Source of the DNA: Bordetella parapertussis
GTDB lineage: Bacteria > Pseudomonadota > Gammaproteobacteria > Burkholderiales > Burkholderiaceae_C
Direction: 5' to 3'
DNA length: 13,120 bases
NCBI GenBank assembly: GCA_945871945.1
Contig: CAMBXY010000031.1
Coordinates: forward strand, 1-13,120
Part shown: positions 1 through 8,301 of the stretch, piece after piece
Numbering within the stretch: position 1 is the first letter of the stretch
Layout of the letters: each line of letters starts with the position of its first letter
Notes under the pieces: model-generated
What the model saw: only the letters and a program-made list of their open reading frames with translations
The model's database searches: none
Told to the model about the DNA's origin: nothing
Position numbers and translations under genes: made by a program

Positions 1-405
<405 letters not shown>

Positions 406-407
<2 letters not shown>

Positions 408-412
408 GGAGA
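406..412 (+). promoter_or_regulatory. Ribosome binding site of cbbS
   Basis: AAGGAGA lies 9 bases before the ATG at 422 and 12 bases before the second ATG at 425. It overlaps the cbbL stop codon, which fits coupled translation of the two RuBisCO subunits. The spacing favours the first ATG. Confidence 0.7.
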
Positions 413-421
413 TACCTCATC

Positions 422-856
422 ATGATGACCAACCAAGGCAATCGCCTCACACAGGGCCAGTTCTCCTACCTGCCCGAACTCACTGACAAGCAGATCACCG
501 CACAGATCGAGTACGCACTCGGCAAAAACTGGGCACTCGGCGTTGAATACACCGATGATCCGCATCCTCGCAACACCTACTGGGAGATGTACGGCAACCC
601 GATGTTTGATTTGAAGGACGCGTCGGGCATCTTGACGGAGATCAATGCGTGCCGCAAAACGTTTCCTAACCACTACATTCGCGTGACGGCCTTCGATGCA
701 ACACAAGGCGTTGAGTCTGTGCAAATGTCGTACATCGTCAACCGGCCCAAGACCGAACCCGGCTTTGGCCTGACGAGGCAGGAGATCGGCGGTCGTCAGA
801 TCCAGTACACCGTGCACAGCTACGCCACCGACAAGCCCGAAGGCGAGCGTTACTAA
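422..856 (+). CDS. cbbS: RuBisCO small subunit, form IC
   Basis: Small subunit of the L8S8 RuBisCO holoenzyme. The 144-residue protein has the family landmarks: [34 protein letters not shown] (about residues 42-58), the [12 protein letters not shown] strand and MSYIVNRP. The extended C-terminus after NRP (about 34 residues) is the C-terminal beta-hairpin extension of red-type small subunits; green-type subunits lack it. The N-terminus begins MMTNQGNR before the usual [11 protein letters not shown] core, a few residues longer than in the best-known relatives, so either of the two adjacent ATGs could be used. The gene is 14 bases behind cbbL and 24 before cbbX. It is probably controlled by CbbR acting upstream of cbbL, outside the window. 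Confidence 0.97.
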   Translation: MMTNQGNRLTQGQFSYLPELTDKQITAQIEYALGKNWALGVEYTDDPHPRNTYWEMYGNPMFDLKDASGILTEINACRKTFPNHYIRVTAFDATQGVESVQMSYIVNRPKTEPGFGLTRQEIGGRQIQYTVHSYATDKPEGERY

Positions 857-880
857 GCCCGCCCAGACTGCGACATAACC

Positions 881-1858
881 ATGAGTAACTCCTCCATTCC
901 TGGCGTACGCGCCGAAACCTCTATGACAGCAGCAGCATCGCAACCCTTGGATACGCCGGCAGTGGCACTTGGCCAAGCGCGAAGTGTGGGTGAGGTTTTG
1001 GCGCAGTCCCAGGTGGAGGAAGTTATCGCCGAGCTGGACCGTGATCTGGTGGGGCTGGCCCCGGTAAAGGGCCGCATTCGCGACATTGCGGCCTTGCTGG
1101 TGATTGACAAGCTGCGCACCAATTTGGGTCTTGTCAGCGAGGCGCCCAGCTTGCACATGAACTTTGTGGGCAATCCTGGCACTGGCAAAACTTCGGTGGC
1201 TATGCGCATGGCGCAAATCCTGCACCGTCTGGGTTATGTGCGCAAGGGCCATCTGGTGGCAGTGACCCGCGACGATTTGGTGGGCCAGTACATCGGCCAC
1301 ACCGCGCCCAAAACCAAAGAAGTGCTGAAGAAAGCCATGGGTGGTGTGCTGTTCATTGACGAGGCCTACTATTTGTACCGCCCCGAAAACGAGCGCGACT
1401 ATGGCCAAGAGGCGATTGAAATATTGCTGCAAGTCATGGAAAACCAGCGCGACGATTTGGTGGTGATTTTGGCGGGCTACAAAGACCGGATGGACACCTT
1501 CTTCGAATCCAACCCCGGCATGAGCTCCCGCGTCGCACACCACATCGACTTCCCCGACTATTCGGTTGACGAGTTGCTGCAGATTTCGCAAAAAATGCTG
1601 GAAGACCAGAACTATGTGTTTGCGCCGGATGCCGACGCGGTGTTCGAGCGCTATCTGGGCTTGCGGGTGCAGCAGCCCCACTTTGCCAACGCCCGCAGCG
1701 TGCGCAATGCACTAGACCGGGCGCGCCTGCGCCAGGCCAGCCGGCTGTTTGCCGACCGCGACCGGCAGCTCAGCGCCGATGACTTACGCACCCTGACTGC
1801 GTCCGATTTCGCCGGCAGTCGGGTCTTTCATCAAGCGGACGTCCGCCCGGATGAATAA
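881..1858 (+). CDS. cbbX: Red-type RuBisCO activase CbbX (AAA+ ATPase)
   Basis: Hexameric AAA+ motor that remodels inhibited red-type RuBisCO by threading the C-terminal tail of CbbL. In the 325-residue product the Walker A motif GNPGTGKT is at 97-104, the pore-loop motif GQYIGH at about 135-140, Walker [13 protein letters not shown] with Asp160/Glu161, sensor 1 VVILAGY at about 194-200, the likely arginine finger in NPGMSSR (Arg217), and sensor 2 in ARSVRNAL (about 271-278). In the studied Rhodobacter homologue RuBP acts as an allosteric activator and the pore tyrosine is needed. The first ~30 residues are low in complexity and no good Shine-Dalgarno precedes the ATG at 881, so a start at 923 (Met15) is possible. 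The stop codon overlaps the start of cbbY. Confidence 0.95.
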   Translation: MSNSSIPGVRAETSMTAAASQPLDTPAVALGQARSVGEVLAQSQVEEVIAELDRDLVGLAPVKGRIRDIAALLVIDKLRTNLGLVSEAPSLHMNFVGNPGTGKTSVAMRMAQILHRLGYVRKGHLVAVTRDDLVGQYIGHTAPKTKEVLKKAMGGVLFIDEAYYLYRPENERDYGQEAIEILLQVMENQRDDLVVILAGYKDRMDTFFESNPGMSSRVAHHIDFPDYSVDELLQISQKMLEDQNYVFAPDADAVFERYLGLRVQQPHFANARSVRNALDRARLRQASRLFADRDRQLSADDLRTLTASDFAGSRVFHQADVRPDE

Positions 1859-2585
1859 ACATGTTGAAAGTGATTTGATGCTTAAAGCGCTGATATTTGA
1901 TGTGGACGGCACCTTGGCCGACACCGAAAGCGCACATTTGGCAGCCTTCAACCATGCCTTCACAGAGCAAGGCCTAGACTGGCATTGGGACGAGGCCTTA
2001 TATACCCAGCTGTTGGAGATTTCCGGTGGCAAAGAGCGCATGCTGCACTATTGGAAGCATGTGCATCCCGAGATGAAAGACATCGACGGGTCGGGCTTGA
2101 AAGACACTATAGATCATCTGCACGCGCTCAAAACCGCAGCTTATGAAGCGGCGGTGCAAGGTGGCGCAGTCCATTTGCGCCCAGGCGTGCTCGACATCAT
2201 CCACGGCGCGCACCAACAGGGCTTGCGCTTGGCGATTGCCACCACCACCTCGCCGGTCAATATCGCCGTGCTGTTGCGCAACGCCATTGGTCTCGACTGG
2301 AAAGAGCTGTTTTTAGTGATCGAAGACGCGTCCACCGCACCCAAGAAAAAACCCCATCCTCAGGTGTATGTGCAAACCTTGGCGCGACTGGGCTTAGCTG
2401 CGGACAATTGTTTGGCCATTGAAGACTCATCCAATGGTTTGCGCTCGGCAATGGCTGCCGGACTGAAAACCATCATCACCCAAAACCGGTTCACGGCACA
2501 CCATGATTTTTCGGGGGCATTACAAGTTTTACCCGACCTTGGCGGCGTCAGCGTAGAACAACTTCGCACATGGCATCAAAAATAA
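1851..2585 (+). CDS. cbbY: HAD-superfamily sugar-phosphate phosphatase CbbY
   Basis: CbbY removes the 1-phosphate of xylulose-1,5-bisphosphate, a misfire product that blocks RuBisCO, so it works in tandem with CbbX. HAD motif I is [10 protein letters not shown] with nucleophile Asp17 and acid/base Asp19. Motif II is the TTTS stretch near 131-134, motif III is in KKKPHP (165-170), and motif IV is IEDSSNG with Glu191/Asp192. The helical cap between motifs I and II contains the GGKERM sequence seen in CbbY proteins. These features and the place behind cbbX argue for CbbY rather than phosphoglycolate phosphatase (CbbZ). The start at 1851 overlaps cbbX by 8 bases. An in-frame ATG at 1878 would give the more typical N-terminus [11 protein letters not shown] and is at least as likely. 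Neither has a strong ribosome binding site. Confidence 0.9.
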   Translation: MNKHVESDLMLKALIFDVDGTLADTESAHLAAFNHAFTEQGLDWHWDEALYTQLLEISGGKERMLHYWKHVHPEMKDIDGSGLKDTIDHLHALKTAAYEAAVQGGAVHLRPGVLDIIHGAHQQGLRLAIATTTSPVNIAVLLRNAIGLDWKELFLVIEDASTAPKKKPHPQVYVQTLARLGLAADNCLAIEDSSNGLRSAMAAGLKTIITQNRFTAHHDFSGALQVLPDLGGVSVEQLRTWHQK

Positions 2586-2592
2586 AAATCAT

Positions 2593-2597
2593 GGAGA
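2593..2597 (+). promoter_or_regulatory. Ribosome binding site of fbp
   Basis: GGAGA sits 4 bases before the ATG at 2602. It is the only good Shine-Dalgarno match in the 16-base gap after cbbY and fixes the fbp start. Confidence 0.65.
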
Positions 2598-2601
2598 CCC
2601 T

Positions 2602-3696
2602 ATGCCCTTACGCCAACGCACCACGCTAACCCAATACCTGATTGAAGAACGTCGCCGCTTCCCAGAATCTAAGGGCGAATTCAACGCATTGATTTTGGAT
2701 GTCGCTTTGGCATGCAAAGCCATCGCTCGCGCCGTGGCCATGGGAGAGTTGGGCGGTTTGTACGGCGACCATGCGTCACAAGAAGGCGGCGCAATTAACG
2801 TGCAAGGTGAAACACAGAAAAAACTCGATGTACTGAGTAACGATTTATTTATTCGCGTGAACGAATGGTCTGGTCATTTGGCGGGTATGGCCTCCGAGGA
2901 AATGACTGACCCCTACCAAATACCCAGCAAATACCCGCGTGGCAAATACCTGCTGGTGTTCGACCCACTCGACGGTTCATCCAACATTGATGTCAATGTG
3001 TCTGTGGGCAGTATTTTTTCTATATTGCGCGCACCCCAAGAGGCCATCGACAGCGGCCGCGACTTGGTGGAAGCCGACTTTTTGCAAGCTGGCGCCACCC
3101 AAATGGCCGCGGGCTATGCCTTGTACGGACCCACCACCATGTTGGTGTTGACCGTGGGCAATGGGGTATCCGCTTTCACCCTAGAGCCCAACTTGGGCGA
3201 GTTCATGCTCACCCATTCCAATTTACAAGTACCCGTTGACACCCAAGAATTCGCTATCAACGCCTCCAACAGCCGGTTCTGGGAGCCGCCCATCAAGCGC
3301 TATGTGGACGAATGTTTGGCAGGCAAATCGGGCGAGCGTGGCAAAGACTTCAATATGCGCTGGGTCGCCTCTATGGTGGCAGAAGCGCACCGGATTCTGA
3401 TGCGCGGTGGTGTCTTCATGTATCCACGCGACACCAAAGACCCAAGCAAACCTGGGCGCTTGCGTTTGCTGTATGAAGCTAACCCCATCGGCATGATCAT
3501 GGAACAAGCCGGTGGGCGCGCCAGCACGGGTCGTGAACCTATGCTGAGCGTCAAACCCACTGGCTTGCATCAGCGCATAGGTTTGGTGTTTGGTTCGAAA
3601 AATGAGGTTGAACGCATTGAGCGCTACCACAGCGAACCTGCTACTCGCGAGATCGACAACCCCTTGTTTGCAGAACGCAGCTTGTTTCGGGCTTAA
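2602..3696 (+). CDS. fbp: Class I fructose-1,6-bisphosphatase
   Basis: Hydrolyses fructose-1,6-bisphosphate to fructose-6-phosphate in the regenerative arm of the Calvin cycle and in gluconeogenesis (called cbbF in cbb operons). The 364-residue protein has the metal-binding pair SEE (Glu99/Glu100), the catalytic motif [10 protein letters not shown] at 121-130, and the substrate-binding motif [15 protein letters not shown] at 291-305, all intact. [18 protein letters not shown] (273-290) is also typical of class I enzymes. Length is at the upper end for bacterial members because of a C-terminal tail of about 30 residues. It lies 16 bases behind cbbY and 32 before cbbP. Leucine codons are mostly TTG here, unlike cbbL/cbbS. 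A perfect 12-base palindrome covers the stop codon. Confidence 0.96.
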   Translation: MPLRQRTTLTQYLIEERRRFPESKGEFNALILDVALACKAIARAVAMGELGGLYGDHASQEGGAINVQGETQKKLDVLSNDLFIRVNEWSGHLAGMASEEMTDPYQIPSKYPRGKYLLVFDPLDGSSNIDVNVSVGSIFSILRAPQEAIDSGRDLVEADFLQAGATQMAAGYALYGPTTMLVLTVGNGVSAFTLEPNLGEFMLTHSNLQVPVDTQEFAINASNSRFWEPPIKRYVDECLAGKSGERGKDFNMRWVASMVAEAHRILMRGGVFMYPRDTKDPSKPGRLRLLYEANPIGMIMEQAGGRASTGREPMLSVKPTGLHQRIGLVFGSKNEVERIERYHSEPATREIDNPLFAERSLFRA

Positions 3697-3728
3697 GCCC
3701 TTGCACACCTTCTGAGCGAAAGAAAAAA

Positions 3729-4601
3729 ATGTCTGTCAAACATCCCATCATTGCCATCACCGGTTCATCTGGCGCCGGCACCACTTCAGTGACGCGCACG
3801 TTCGAGAATATTTTCCGCCGTGAAAGCGTGAAAGCCGCCGTGATCGAGGGCGACAGTTTTCACCGTTATGACCGCCTAGAAATGCGCAAAAAAGCCGCTG
3901 AAGCTGAGAAACTGGGTGACAAAAACTTCAGCCATTTCGGCCCCAGCACCAATTTATTTGCCGAAATCGAAGCCCTATTTAGCAGCTATGCACTCACCGG
4001 TACGGGCAAGCAGCGTAAATATTTGCACGACCATGAAGAAGCCGCACCCTACAAGCAAGAGCCTGGCACCTTCACCCCTTGGGAAGATGTGCCCAGTAAC
4101 ACCGATTTATTGTTTTACGAAGGTCTGCATGGCGCGGTGGTCACGCCCGAGGTGAATATTGCCCAACATCCCGACTTGCTGATTGGCGTGGTGCCGGTCA
4201 TCAACTTGGAGTGGATACAAAAACTCTGGCGCGACAAGTCCAAGCGTGGTTACTCCACCGAGGCGGTCACCGACACGATTTTGCGCCGCATGCCCGACTA
4301 TGTGAACTACATTTGCCCGCAATTCGCCCACACCCATGTGAATTTTCAGCGCGTGCCTTGCGTGGACACGTCCAACCCCTTCATTGCTCGCGAAATTCCA
4401 GCGCCCGATGAGAGCTTTGTGGTTATCCGTTTTGCCAACCCCAAGGGCATCGATTTCCAGTATTTGCTCAACATGATCAACGATTCTTTCATGTCCCGCG
4501 CTAACACGGTGGTGGTGCCCGGTGGCAAGATGGAACTCGCCATGCAACTCATCTTCACGCCCTTTGTGTGGCGCATGATCGAGCGCAAGAAAAAGGCCTG
4601 A
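3729..4601 (+). CDS. cbbP: Phosphoribulokinase
   Basis: Phosphorylates ribulose-5-phosphate with ATP to make RuBP, the step unique to the Calvin cycle with RuBisCO. The 290-residue length and residue numbering match the proteobacterial class I enzyme: P-loop GSSGAGTTS at 12-20, catalytic Asp42 in GDSFHRYDR, His45, Arg49, the second acidic residue Glu131 in FYEGLHGAVV, and the basic stretch WRDKSKRGYS containing Arg168, Asp169 and Arg173. All residues shown to be important in the Rhodobacter enzyme are present. Members of this class are usually activated by NADH. The ATG follows a purine-rich GAAAGAAAAAA stretch instead of a clear Shine-Dalgarno sequence. A weak hairpin and a T-rich tract follow the gene. 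Confidence 0.96.
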   Translation: MSVKHPIIAITGSSGAGTTSVTRTFENIFRRESVKAAVIEGDSFHRYDRLEMRKKAAEAEKLGDKNFSHFGPSTNLFAEIEALFSSYALTGTGKQRKYLHDHEEAAPYKQEPGTFTPWEDVPSNTDLLFYEGLHGAVVTPEVNIAQHPDLLIGVVPVINLEWIQKLWRDKSKRGYSTEAVTDTILRRMPDYVNYICPQFAHTHVNFQRVPCVDTSNPFIAREIPAPDESFVVIRFANPKGIDFQYLLNMINDSFMSRANTVVVPGGKMELAMQLIFTPFVWRMIERKKKA

Positions 4602-4620
4602 AAGGCCCCCCTTATTTTTT
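4595..4620 (+). terminator. Possible weak hairpin and T-tract between cbbP and cbbA
   Basis: GGCC (4595-4598) and GGCC (4604-4607) can pair around a five-base loop that contains the cbbP stop codon. They are followed by CCCC and then TTATTTTTT. The stem is only four base pairs and the T-tract starts about four bases after it, so full termination is doubtful. Attenuation, or an RNA processing point between cbbP and cbbA, is possible but unproven. Confidence 0.25.
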
Positions 4621-4624
4621 AACT

Positions 4625-4629
4625 GGAGA
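4625..4629 (+). promoter_or_regulatory. Ribosome binding site of cbbA
   Basis: GGAGA lies 5 bases before the ATG at 4635 and supports that start, which begins the typical class II aldolase N-terminus [13 protein letters not shown]. Confidence 0.65.
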
Positions 4630-4634
4630 ATTTC

Positions 4635-5672
4635 ATGGCCCTCGTATCCCTGCGCCAAGTGTTAGACCATGCCGCCGAGCATGGCTATGGCATCCCCGCA
4701 TTCAACGTCAATAACCTCGAGCAAGTCCAAGCCATCATGGAAGCCGCACAAGAGACCAATAGCCCGGTGATCTTGCAAGCATCTGCAGGTGCGCGCAAAT
4801 ACGCCGGTGAAGCCTATCTGCGCCATTTGGTCTTGGCCGCCATTGAAACCCATCCGGATATTCCGGTGGTGATGCACCAAGACCACGGCGTGTCTCCTGC
4901 GGTCTGCCAACAATCCATTCGTTCGGGTTTCTCTAGCGTGATGATGGACGGATCGCTGATGCAAGACGGCAAAACACCGGCTTCCTACGACTACAACGTT
5001 GATGTGACCCGCCGTGTGTGCGAAATGGCGCACTCCGTGGGCGTGTCTGTCGAAGGCGAATTGGGTTGTTTGGGCTCGCTAGAAACCGGCGAGGCTGGCG
5101 AAGAAGACGGCATTGGTGCGGTGGGCATACTCACCCACGACATGCTGCTCACCGACCCGGTGCAAGCCAAAGATTTTGTTGAGCGTACCGGCGTTGATGC
5201 CTTGGCGATTGCCATTGGCACCAGCCACGGCGCTTACAAATTCACCCGTAAACCCACGGGCGATATTTTGGCCATGGACCAAATAGTGGCAATTCACCAA
5301 TCAATTCCCAACACCCATTTGGTCATGCACGGCTCCTCCAGCGTGCCCCAAGAATGGTTGGAAATCATTCGTGAGTTTGGTGGCGACATCAAAGAAACCT
5401 ATGGCGTACCCGTAGAGGAAATTCTGCGTGGTATCCGCTCAGGTGTGCGCAAAGTGAACATTGATACCGACATCCGCTTGGCCATGACCGGCGCCATGCG
5501 TCAAAGTTTTGCGCAAGATCGCAGCGAATTCGACCCACGCAAGGCCTTGATTGCTGCACGCAAGGCAGCCAAGGGTATTTGCAAAGCACGCTTTGAGGCC
5601 TTTGGCTGTGCCGGAAAAGCCGCCAGTATCAAAGTGGTATCTCTGGACGCTATGGCAAGTCGGTACCCTTAA
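4635..5672 (+). CDS. cbbA: Class II fructose-1,6-bisphosphate aldolase
   Basis: Zinc-dependent aldolase that condenses dihydroxyacetone phosphate with glyceraldehyde-3-phosphate. In Calvin operons the same enzyme type also makes sedoheptulose-1,7-bisphosphate. The 345-residue sequence has catalytic Asp83 and zinc ligand His84 in HQDHGVSP, an acidic metal-site region [10 protein letters not shown] (about 139-148), zinc ligands His198 (GTSHGAYK) and His232 (MHGSSS), and the phosphate-binding NIDTDIR at 275-281. This is the form common in autotrophic proteobacteria, with the insert [10 protein letters not shown]. It is the last Calvin-cycle gene of the run. The following 40-base gap is the most AT-rich in the operon and separates it from the C2-metabolism genes. 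Confidence 0.95.
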   Translation: MALVSLRQVLDHAAEHGYGIPAFNVNNLEQVQAIMEAAQETNSPVILQASAGARKYAGEAYLRHLVLAAIETHPDIPVVMHQDHGVSPAVCQQSIRSGFSSVMMDGSLMQDGKTPASYDYNVDVTRRVCEMAHSVGVSVEGELGCLGSLETGEAGEEDGIGAVGILTHDMLLTDPVQAKDFVERTGVDALAIAIGTSHGAYKFTRKPTGDILAMDQIVAIHQSIPNTHLVMHGSSSVPQEWLEIIREFGGDIKETYGVPVEEILRGIRSGVRKVNIDTDIRLAMTGAMRQSFAQDRSEFDPRKALIAARKAAKGICKARFEAFGCAGKAASIKVVSLDAMASRYP

Positions 5673-5701
5673 ATTACAATGTTTGTCATTTAATTTTTTT
5701 T
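5671..5701 (+). terminator. AT-rich hairpin with T-run between cbbA and glyA (terminator or promoter region)
   Basis: AAATTACAATG (5671-5681) pairs with CATTTAATTT (5687-5696) around the loop TTTGT, leaving one bulged C in a ten-base-pair stem. Five further T residues follow. This resembles an intrinsic terminator, but the stem has a single G-C pair and would be unstable. The same bases contain TACAAT (5675-5680), a good match to a sigma-70 -10 element, although I see no convincing -35 at the right distance. Either role would mark a boundary between the Calvin genes and the glyA group. Confidence 0.35.
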
Positions 5702-5712
5702 GAAAACCACCC

Positions 5713-7008
5713 ATGCTAACCAAAACTTCCACTGCAAAGACGTCCTTTCCCGACCACTCAGATGTGTCGCAATGCGACCCAGAGTTGTGGACGGCTGTGT
5801 TGCAAGAGGCGGCTCGCCAAGAGCAACACATCGAACTGATCGCCTCTGAAAACTACACCAGTCCAGCGGTTATGCGCCTTCAAGGCTCGGTGCTGACCAA
5901 CAAGTACGCCGAGGGCTACCCAGGCAAACGTTATTACGGTGGTTGTGAGTTTGTAGATATCGCTGAGCAGTTGTGCATTGACCGTCTCAAAGAACTGTAT
6001 GGCGCGAATTTCGTCAATGTGCAGGCCAACTCCGGCTCGCAAGCCAACCAAGCGGTGTTCTTGGCCTTGCTGCAACCCGGCGACACCATCATGGGCATGA
6101 GCTTGGCTGAAGGCGGCCATCTGACACACGGCATGCACTTGAACATGAGTGGCAAATGGTTCAATGTGGTGAGCTACGGATTGAACGCGGCCGAAGAAAT
6201 TGACTATGACGCCATGGAAAAAATGGCCCACACCCACAAGCCCAAGCTGATCATCGCGGGTGCTTCTGCCTATTCGCTGAAGATTGATTGGGAAAAGTTT
6301 GCCCAGGTGGCCAAAAGCATAGGTGCTTATTTGCTGGTGGACATGGCCCATTATTCCGGCTTGATCGCCGGTGGCGCTTACCCCAACCCGGTGCCGTATG
6401 CCGATGTGGTCACCTCAACCACCCACAAAAGCTTGCGCGGCCCGCGTGGAGGCATCATTTTGACCAACAGTGAAGAGATGTCGAAAAAAATCAACAGTGC
6501 GGTTTTTCCCGGCATGCAAGGCGGGCCTTTGATGCATGTCATCGCAGGCAAGGCCACGGCCTTTCATGAAGCCTTGCAACCCGCCTTTAAGGCCTACCAA
6601 CAGCAGGTTTTGTTGAATGCAGATACCTTGGCCAAAACTTTGGTCGAGCGCGGTTTTCGCATCGTCAGTGGGCGTACCGAAAGCCATGTGATGCTGGTCG
6701 ATTTGCGCGCCAAAGGCATCACGGGTAAAGCCGCTGAAATTGCCTTGGGTCATGCCCACATCACCTGCAACAAAAACGGCATTCCCAATGACCCTGAAAA
6801 ACCCATGGTGACCAGCGGTATTCGTTTGGGTACGCCTGCCATGACCACGCGTGGCTTTTTGCAAGAACAAGCGCGCATGACTGCTCACCTGATTGCGGAT
6901 GTGCTCGAGGCGCCCGATGACGCTCAGAACATCGAGAAAGCACGCGCCAAGGTGGCCGAATTGGTCGCGCCCTTCCCCGTTTACGGCGAGAGTGTTTTGC
7001 ATCCTTGA
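5713..7008 (+). CDS. glyA: Serine hydroxymethyltransferase
   Basis: PLP enzyme that interconverts glycine plus methylene-tetrahydrofolate with serine. The 431-residue protein has the substrate-binding segment [10 protein letters not shown] (41-50), [14 protein letters not shown] (64-77), cofactor-binding Asp210 and His213 in VDMAHYSG, the PLP lysine Lys239 in [13 protein letters not shown], and FPGMQGGP near 265-272. The segment around the cofactor ([16 protein letters not shown]) departs somewhat from the form I expect in housekeeping GlyA of this group, so this may be a second, specialised copy; that is an inference. The usual neighbours of housekeeping glyA (nrdR, ribD) are absent. No clear Shine-Dalgarno sequence precedes the ATG. 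The next genes use glyoxylate, serine and hydroxypyruvate, which points to a C2-salvage role. Confidence 0.95.
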   Translation: MLTKTSTAKTSFPDHSDVSQCDPELWTAVLQEAARQEQHIELIASENYTSPAVMRLQGSVLTNKYAEGYPGKRYYGGCEFVDIAEQLCIDRLKELYGANFVNVQANSGSQANQAVFLALLQPGDTIMGMSLAEGGHLTHGMHLNMSGKWFNVVSYGLNAAEEIDYDAMEKMAHTHKPKLIIAGASAYSLKIDWEKFAQVAKSIGAYLLVDMAHYSGLIAGGAYPNPVPYADVVTSTTHKSLRGPRGGIILTNSEEMSKKINSAVFPGMQGGPLMHVIAGKATAFHEALQPAFKAYQQQVLLNADTLAKTLVERGFRIVSGRTESHVMLVDLRAKGITGKAAEIALGHAHITCNKNGIPNDPEKPMVTSGIRLGTPAMTTRGFLQEQARMTAHLIADVLEAPDDAQNIEKARAKVAELVAPFPVYGESVLHP

Positions 7009-7012
7009 TGCA
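6998..7012 (+). repeat. Small perfect hairpin over the glyA stop codon
   Basis: TGCATC and GATGCA form a perfect six-base inverted repeat with a three-base loop, covering the TGA stop of glyA. No T-run follows, so it is not a convincing terminator. It may be chance, or slow 3' exonucleases on the glyA part of the transcript. Confidence 0.25.
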
Positions 7013-7037
7013 TGAAATGGTTCGTTAAATAATCCAT

Positions 7038-7042
7038 AGGAG
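7038..7042 (+). promoter_or_regulatory. Ribosome binding site of the serine-glyoxylate aminotransferase gene
   Basis: AGGAG is placed 5 bases before the ATG at 7048. It is among the best Shine-Dalgarno sequences in the window and fixes the start. Confidence 0.7.
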
Positions 7043-7047
7043 TTCTC

Positions 7048-8301
7048 ATGGCTGGTAGTAATTTTCTGTTTGTCCCCGGTCCTACCAATGTGCCAATGCG
7101 TGTACAGCGCGCCATGATGGTTCCTATGGAAGACCACCGTTCGCCCAATTTCCCGCATCTGACCCACGCGGTTTTGTCTGGGCTCAAGGACATATTCCGC
7201 ACCAAAACCGGTACGCCCTTCATATTTTCTGCCTCAGGCACGGGTTGCTGGGAAGCGGCATTGACCAACACTTTGTCGCCTGGCGACAAAGTGCTTGCCG
7301 CACGTTTTGGCCAGTTCAGCCATTTGTGGATTGACATGTGCCAGCGCCTAGGCTTGGAGGTACAAATTGTGGATTGCGAGTGGGGCACCGGCGTGCCTTT
7401 GCAGCAATATGCCGACATCTTGAAAAACGATACACAACACAGCATCAAAGCGGTGCTGGCTTGTCACAACGAAACCGCTACCGGTGTCACCTCAGACATC
7501 GCCGGTGTGCGTGAAGCCTTGGACGACGCATCGCACCCTGCGCTGTTCTTTGTCGACTGCGTGTCCTCTTTGGCCTGCGTCGATTTTCGTTTCGACGACT
7601 GGGGCGTGGACATGGCGGTCAGCGGCTCACAAAAAGGCTTGATGCTTCCTGCCGGTTTGGGCCTTTTGTGCGCCAGCGCCAAAGCATTGGCACTTCACAA
7701 AACCGCCCAACTCAAGCGCGCATTCTTTGACTTGCATGACATGGTGCAAAGCAATGCCACTGGCTATTTTCCTTACACCCCCGCTTTGCCTTTGATGTAC
7801 GGACTGGTCGAGGCCATGAAAATGCTCGAAGAAGAAGGCCTAGACAATGTGTTCGCCCGCCACCATTACCTGGCTGAAGGTGTGCGTGCTGCGGTGACTC
7901 AAGGGTGGCAACTCAAGTTGTGCGCTGTTGAAGCCAAATGGCATTCAGACACAGTCTCTGCAGTGATGTTGCCCGCAGGTATTGCAGGCGGCGATGTGAT
8001 TACCCGCGCCTATCGTCGCTACAACTTGTCGCTCGGTGGCGGTCTGTCCAAAGTTGCCGGCAAGTTGTTTCGCATCGGCCACCTCGGCGATATGAATGAG
8101 GTGCACCTGATGGCGGCGATCAATGGCGCTGAAATGGCCATGCTCGACTGCGGTGTTGCTGTGCAGCCAGGCAGCGGCGCTGCAGCCGCTGGTAACTATT
8201 GGCGCCATAACGCCGCGCCCTCTGGCTTGGGTGCGCCGGTCTTTAACAAGGATGAGCATGCAAAAAATAGTCTTTCTGGACAGGCAGTCGTTAAGGGCTG
8301 A
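7048..8301 (+). CDS. sgaA: Serine-glyoxylate aminotransferase (class V)
   Basis: PLP-dependent transfer of the amino group of serine to glyoxylate, giving hydroxypyruvate and glycine. The fold is aminotransferase class V, alanine-glyoxylate/serine-glyoxylate group. Visible landmarks are the N-terminal FVPGPTNVP (8-16), SASGTGCWEAAL (61-72), HNETATGV (140-147) characteristic of this group, PLP-binding Asp170 in FFVDCVSS, and the Schiff-base lysine Lys196 in SGSQKGLMLPAGL. At 417 residues it is slightly longer than the roughly 400 of studied methylotroph enzymes. The extra C-terminal tail of about 27 residues runs over the start of the next gene. Placed between glyA and a hydroxypyruvate reductase, serine is its likely donor, although alanine-glyoxylate or broader aminotransferase activity cannot be excluded. 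Confidence 0.9.
   Translation: MAGSNFLFVPGPTNVPMRVQRAMMVPMEDHRSPNFPHLTHAVLSGLKDIFRTKTGTPFIFSASGTGCWEAALTNTLSPGDKVLAARFGQFSHLWIDMCQRLGLEVQIVDCEWGTGVPLQQYADILKNDTQHSIKAVLACHNETATGVTSDIAGVREALDDASHPALFFVDCVSSLACVDFRFDDWGVDMAVSGSQKGLMLPAGLGLLCASAKALALHKTAQLKRAFFDLHDMVQSNATGYFPYTPALPLMYGLVEAMKMLEEEGLDNVFARHHYLAEGVRAAVTQGWQLKLCAVEAKWHSDTVSAVMLPAGIAGGDVITRAYRRYNLSLGGGLSKVAGKLFRIGHLGDMNEVHLMAAINGAEMAMLDCGVAVQPGSGAAAAGNYWRHNAAPSGLGAPVFNKDEHAKNSLSGQAVVKG
8248..8252 (+). promoter_or_regulatory. Ribosome binding site deciding the hydroxypyruvate reductase start
   Basis: AAGGA sits 5 bases before the ATG at 8258 but runs into the alternative ATG at 8252. It therefore favours 8258. It lies inside the 3' end of the aminotransferase gene. 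Confidence 0.6.

Noticed and set aside
4107..4658. 183-codon open frame on the - strand opposite cbbP
   Set aside because: It runs antisense to an intact, fully conserved phosphoribulokinase and shows no domain or ribosome binding site.
6415..7167. 250-codon open frame on the - strand over the end of glyA and start of the aminotransferase gene
   Set aside because: The translation has no family resemblance, and both sense genes are intact here.
8123..8257. Upstream extension of the hydroxypyruvate reductase frame
   Set aside because: The added residues are not part of the family N-terminus, lie wholly inside the aminotransferase gene, and a ribosome binding site supports the start at 8258.
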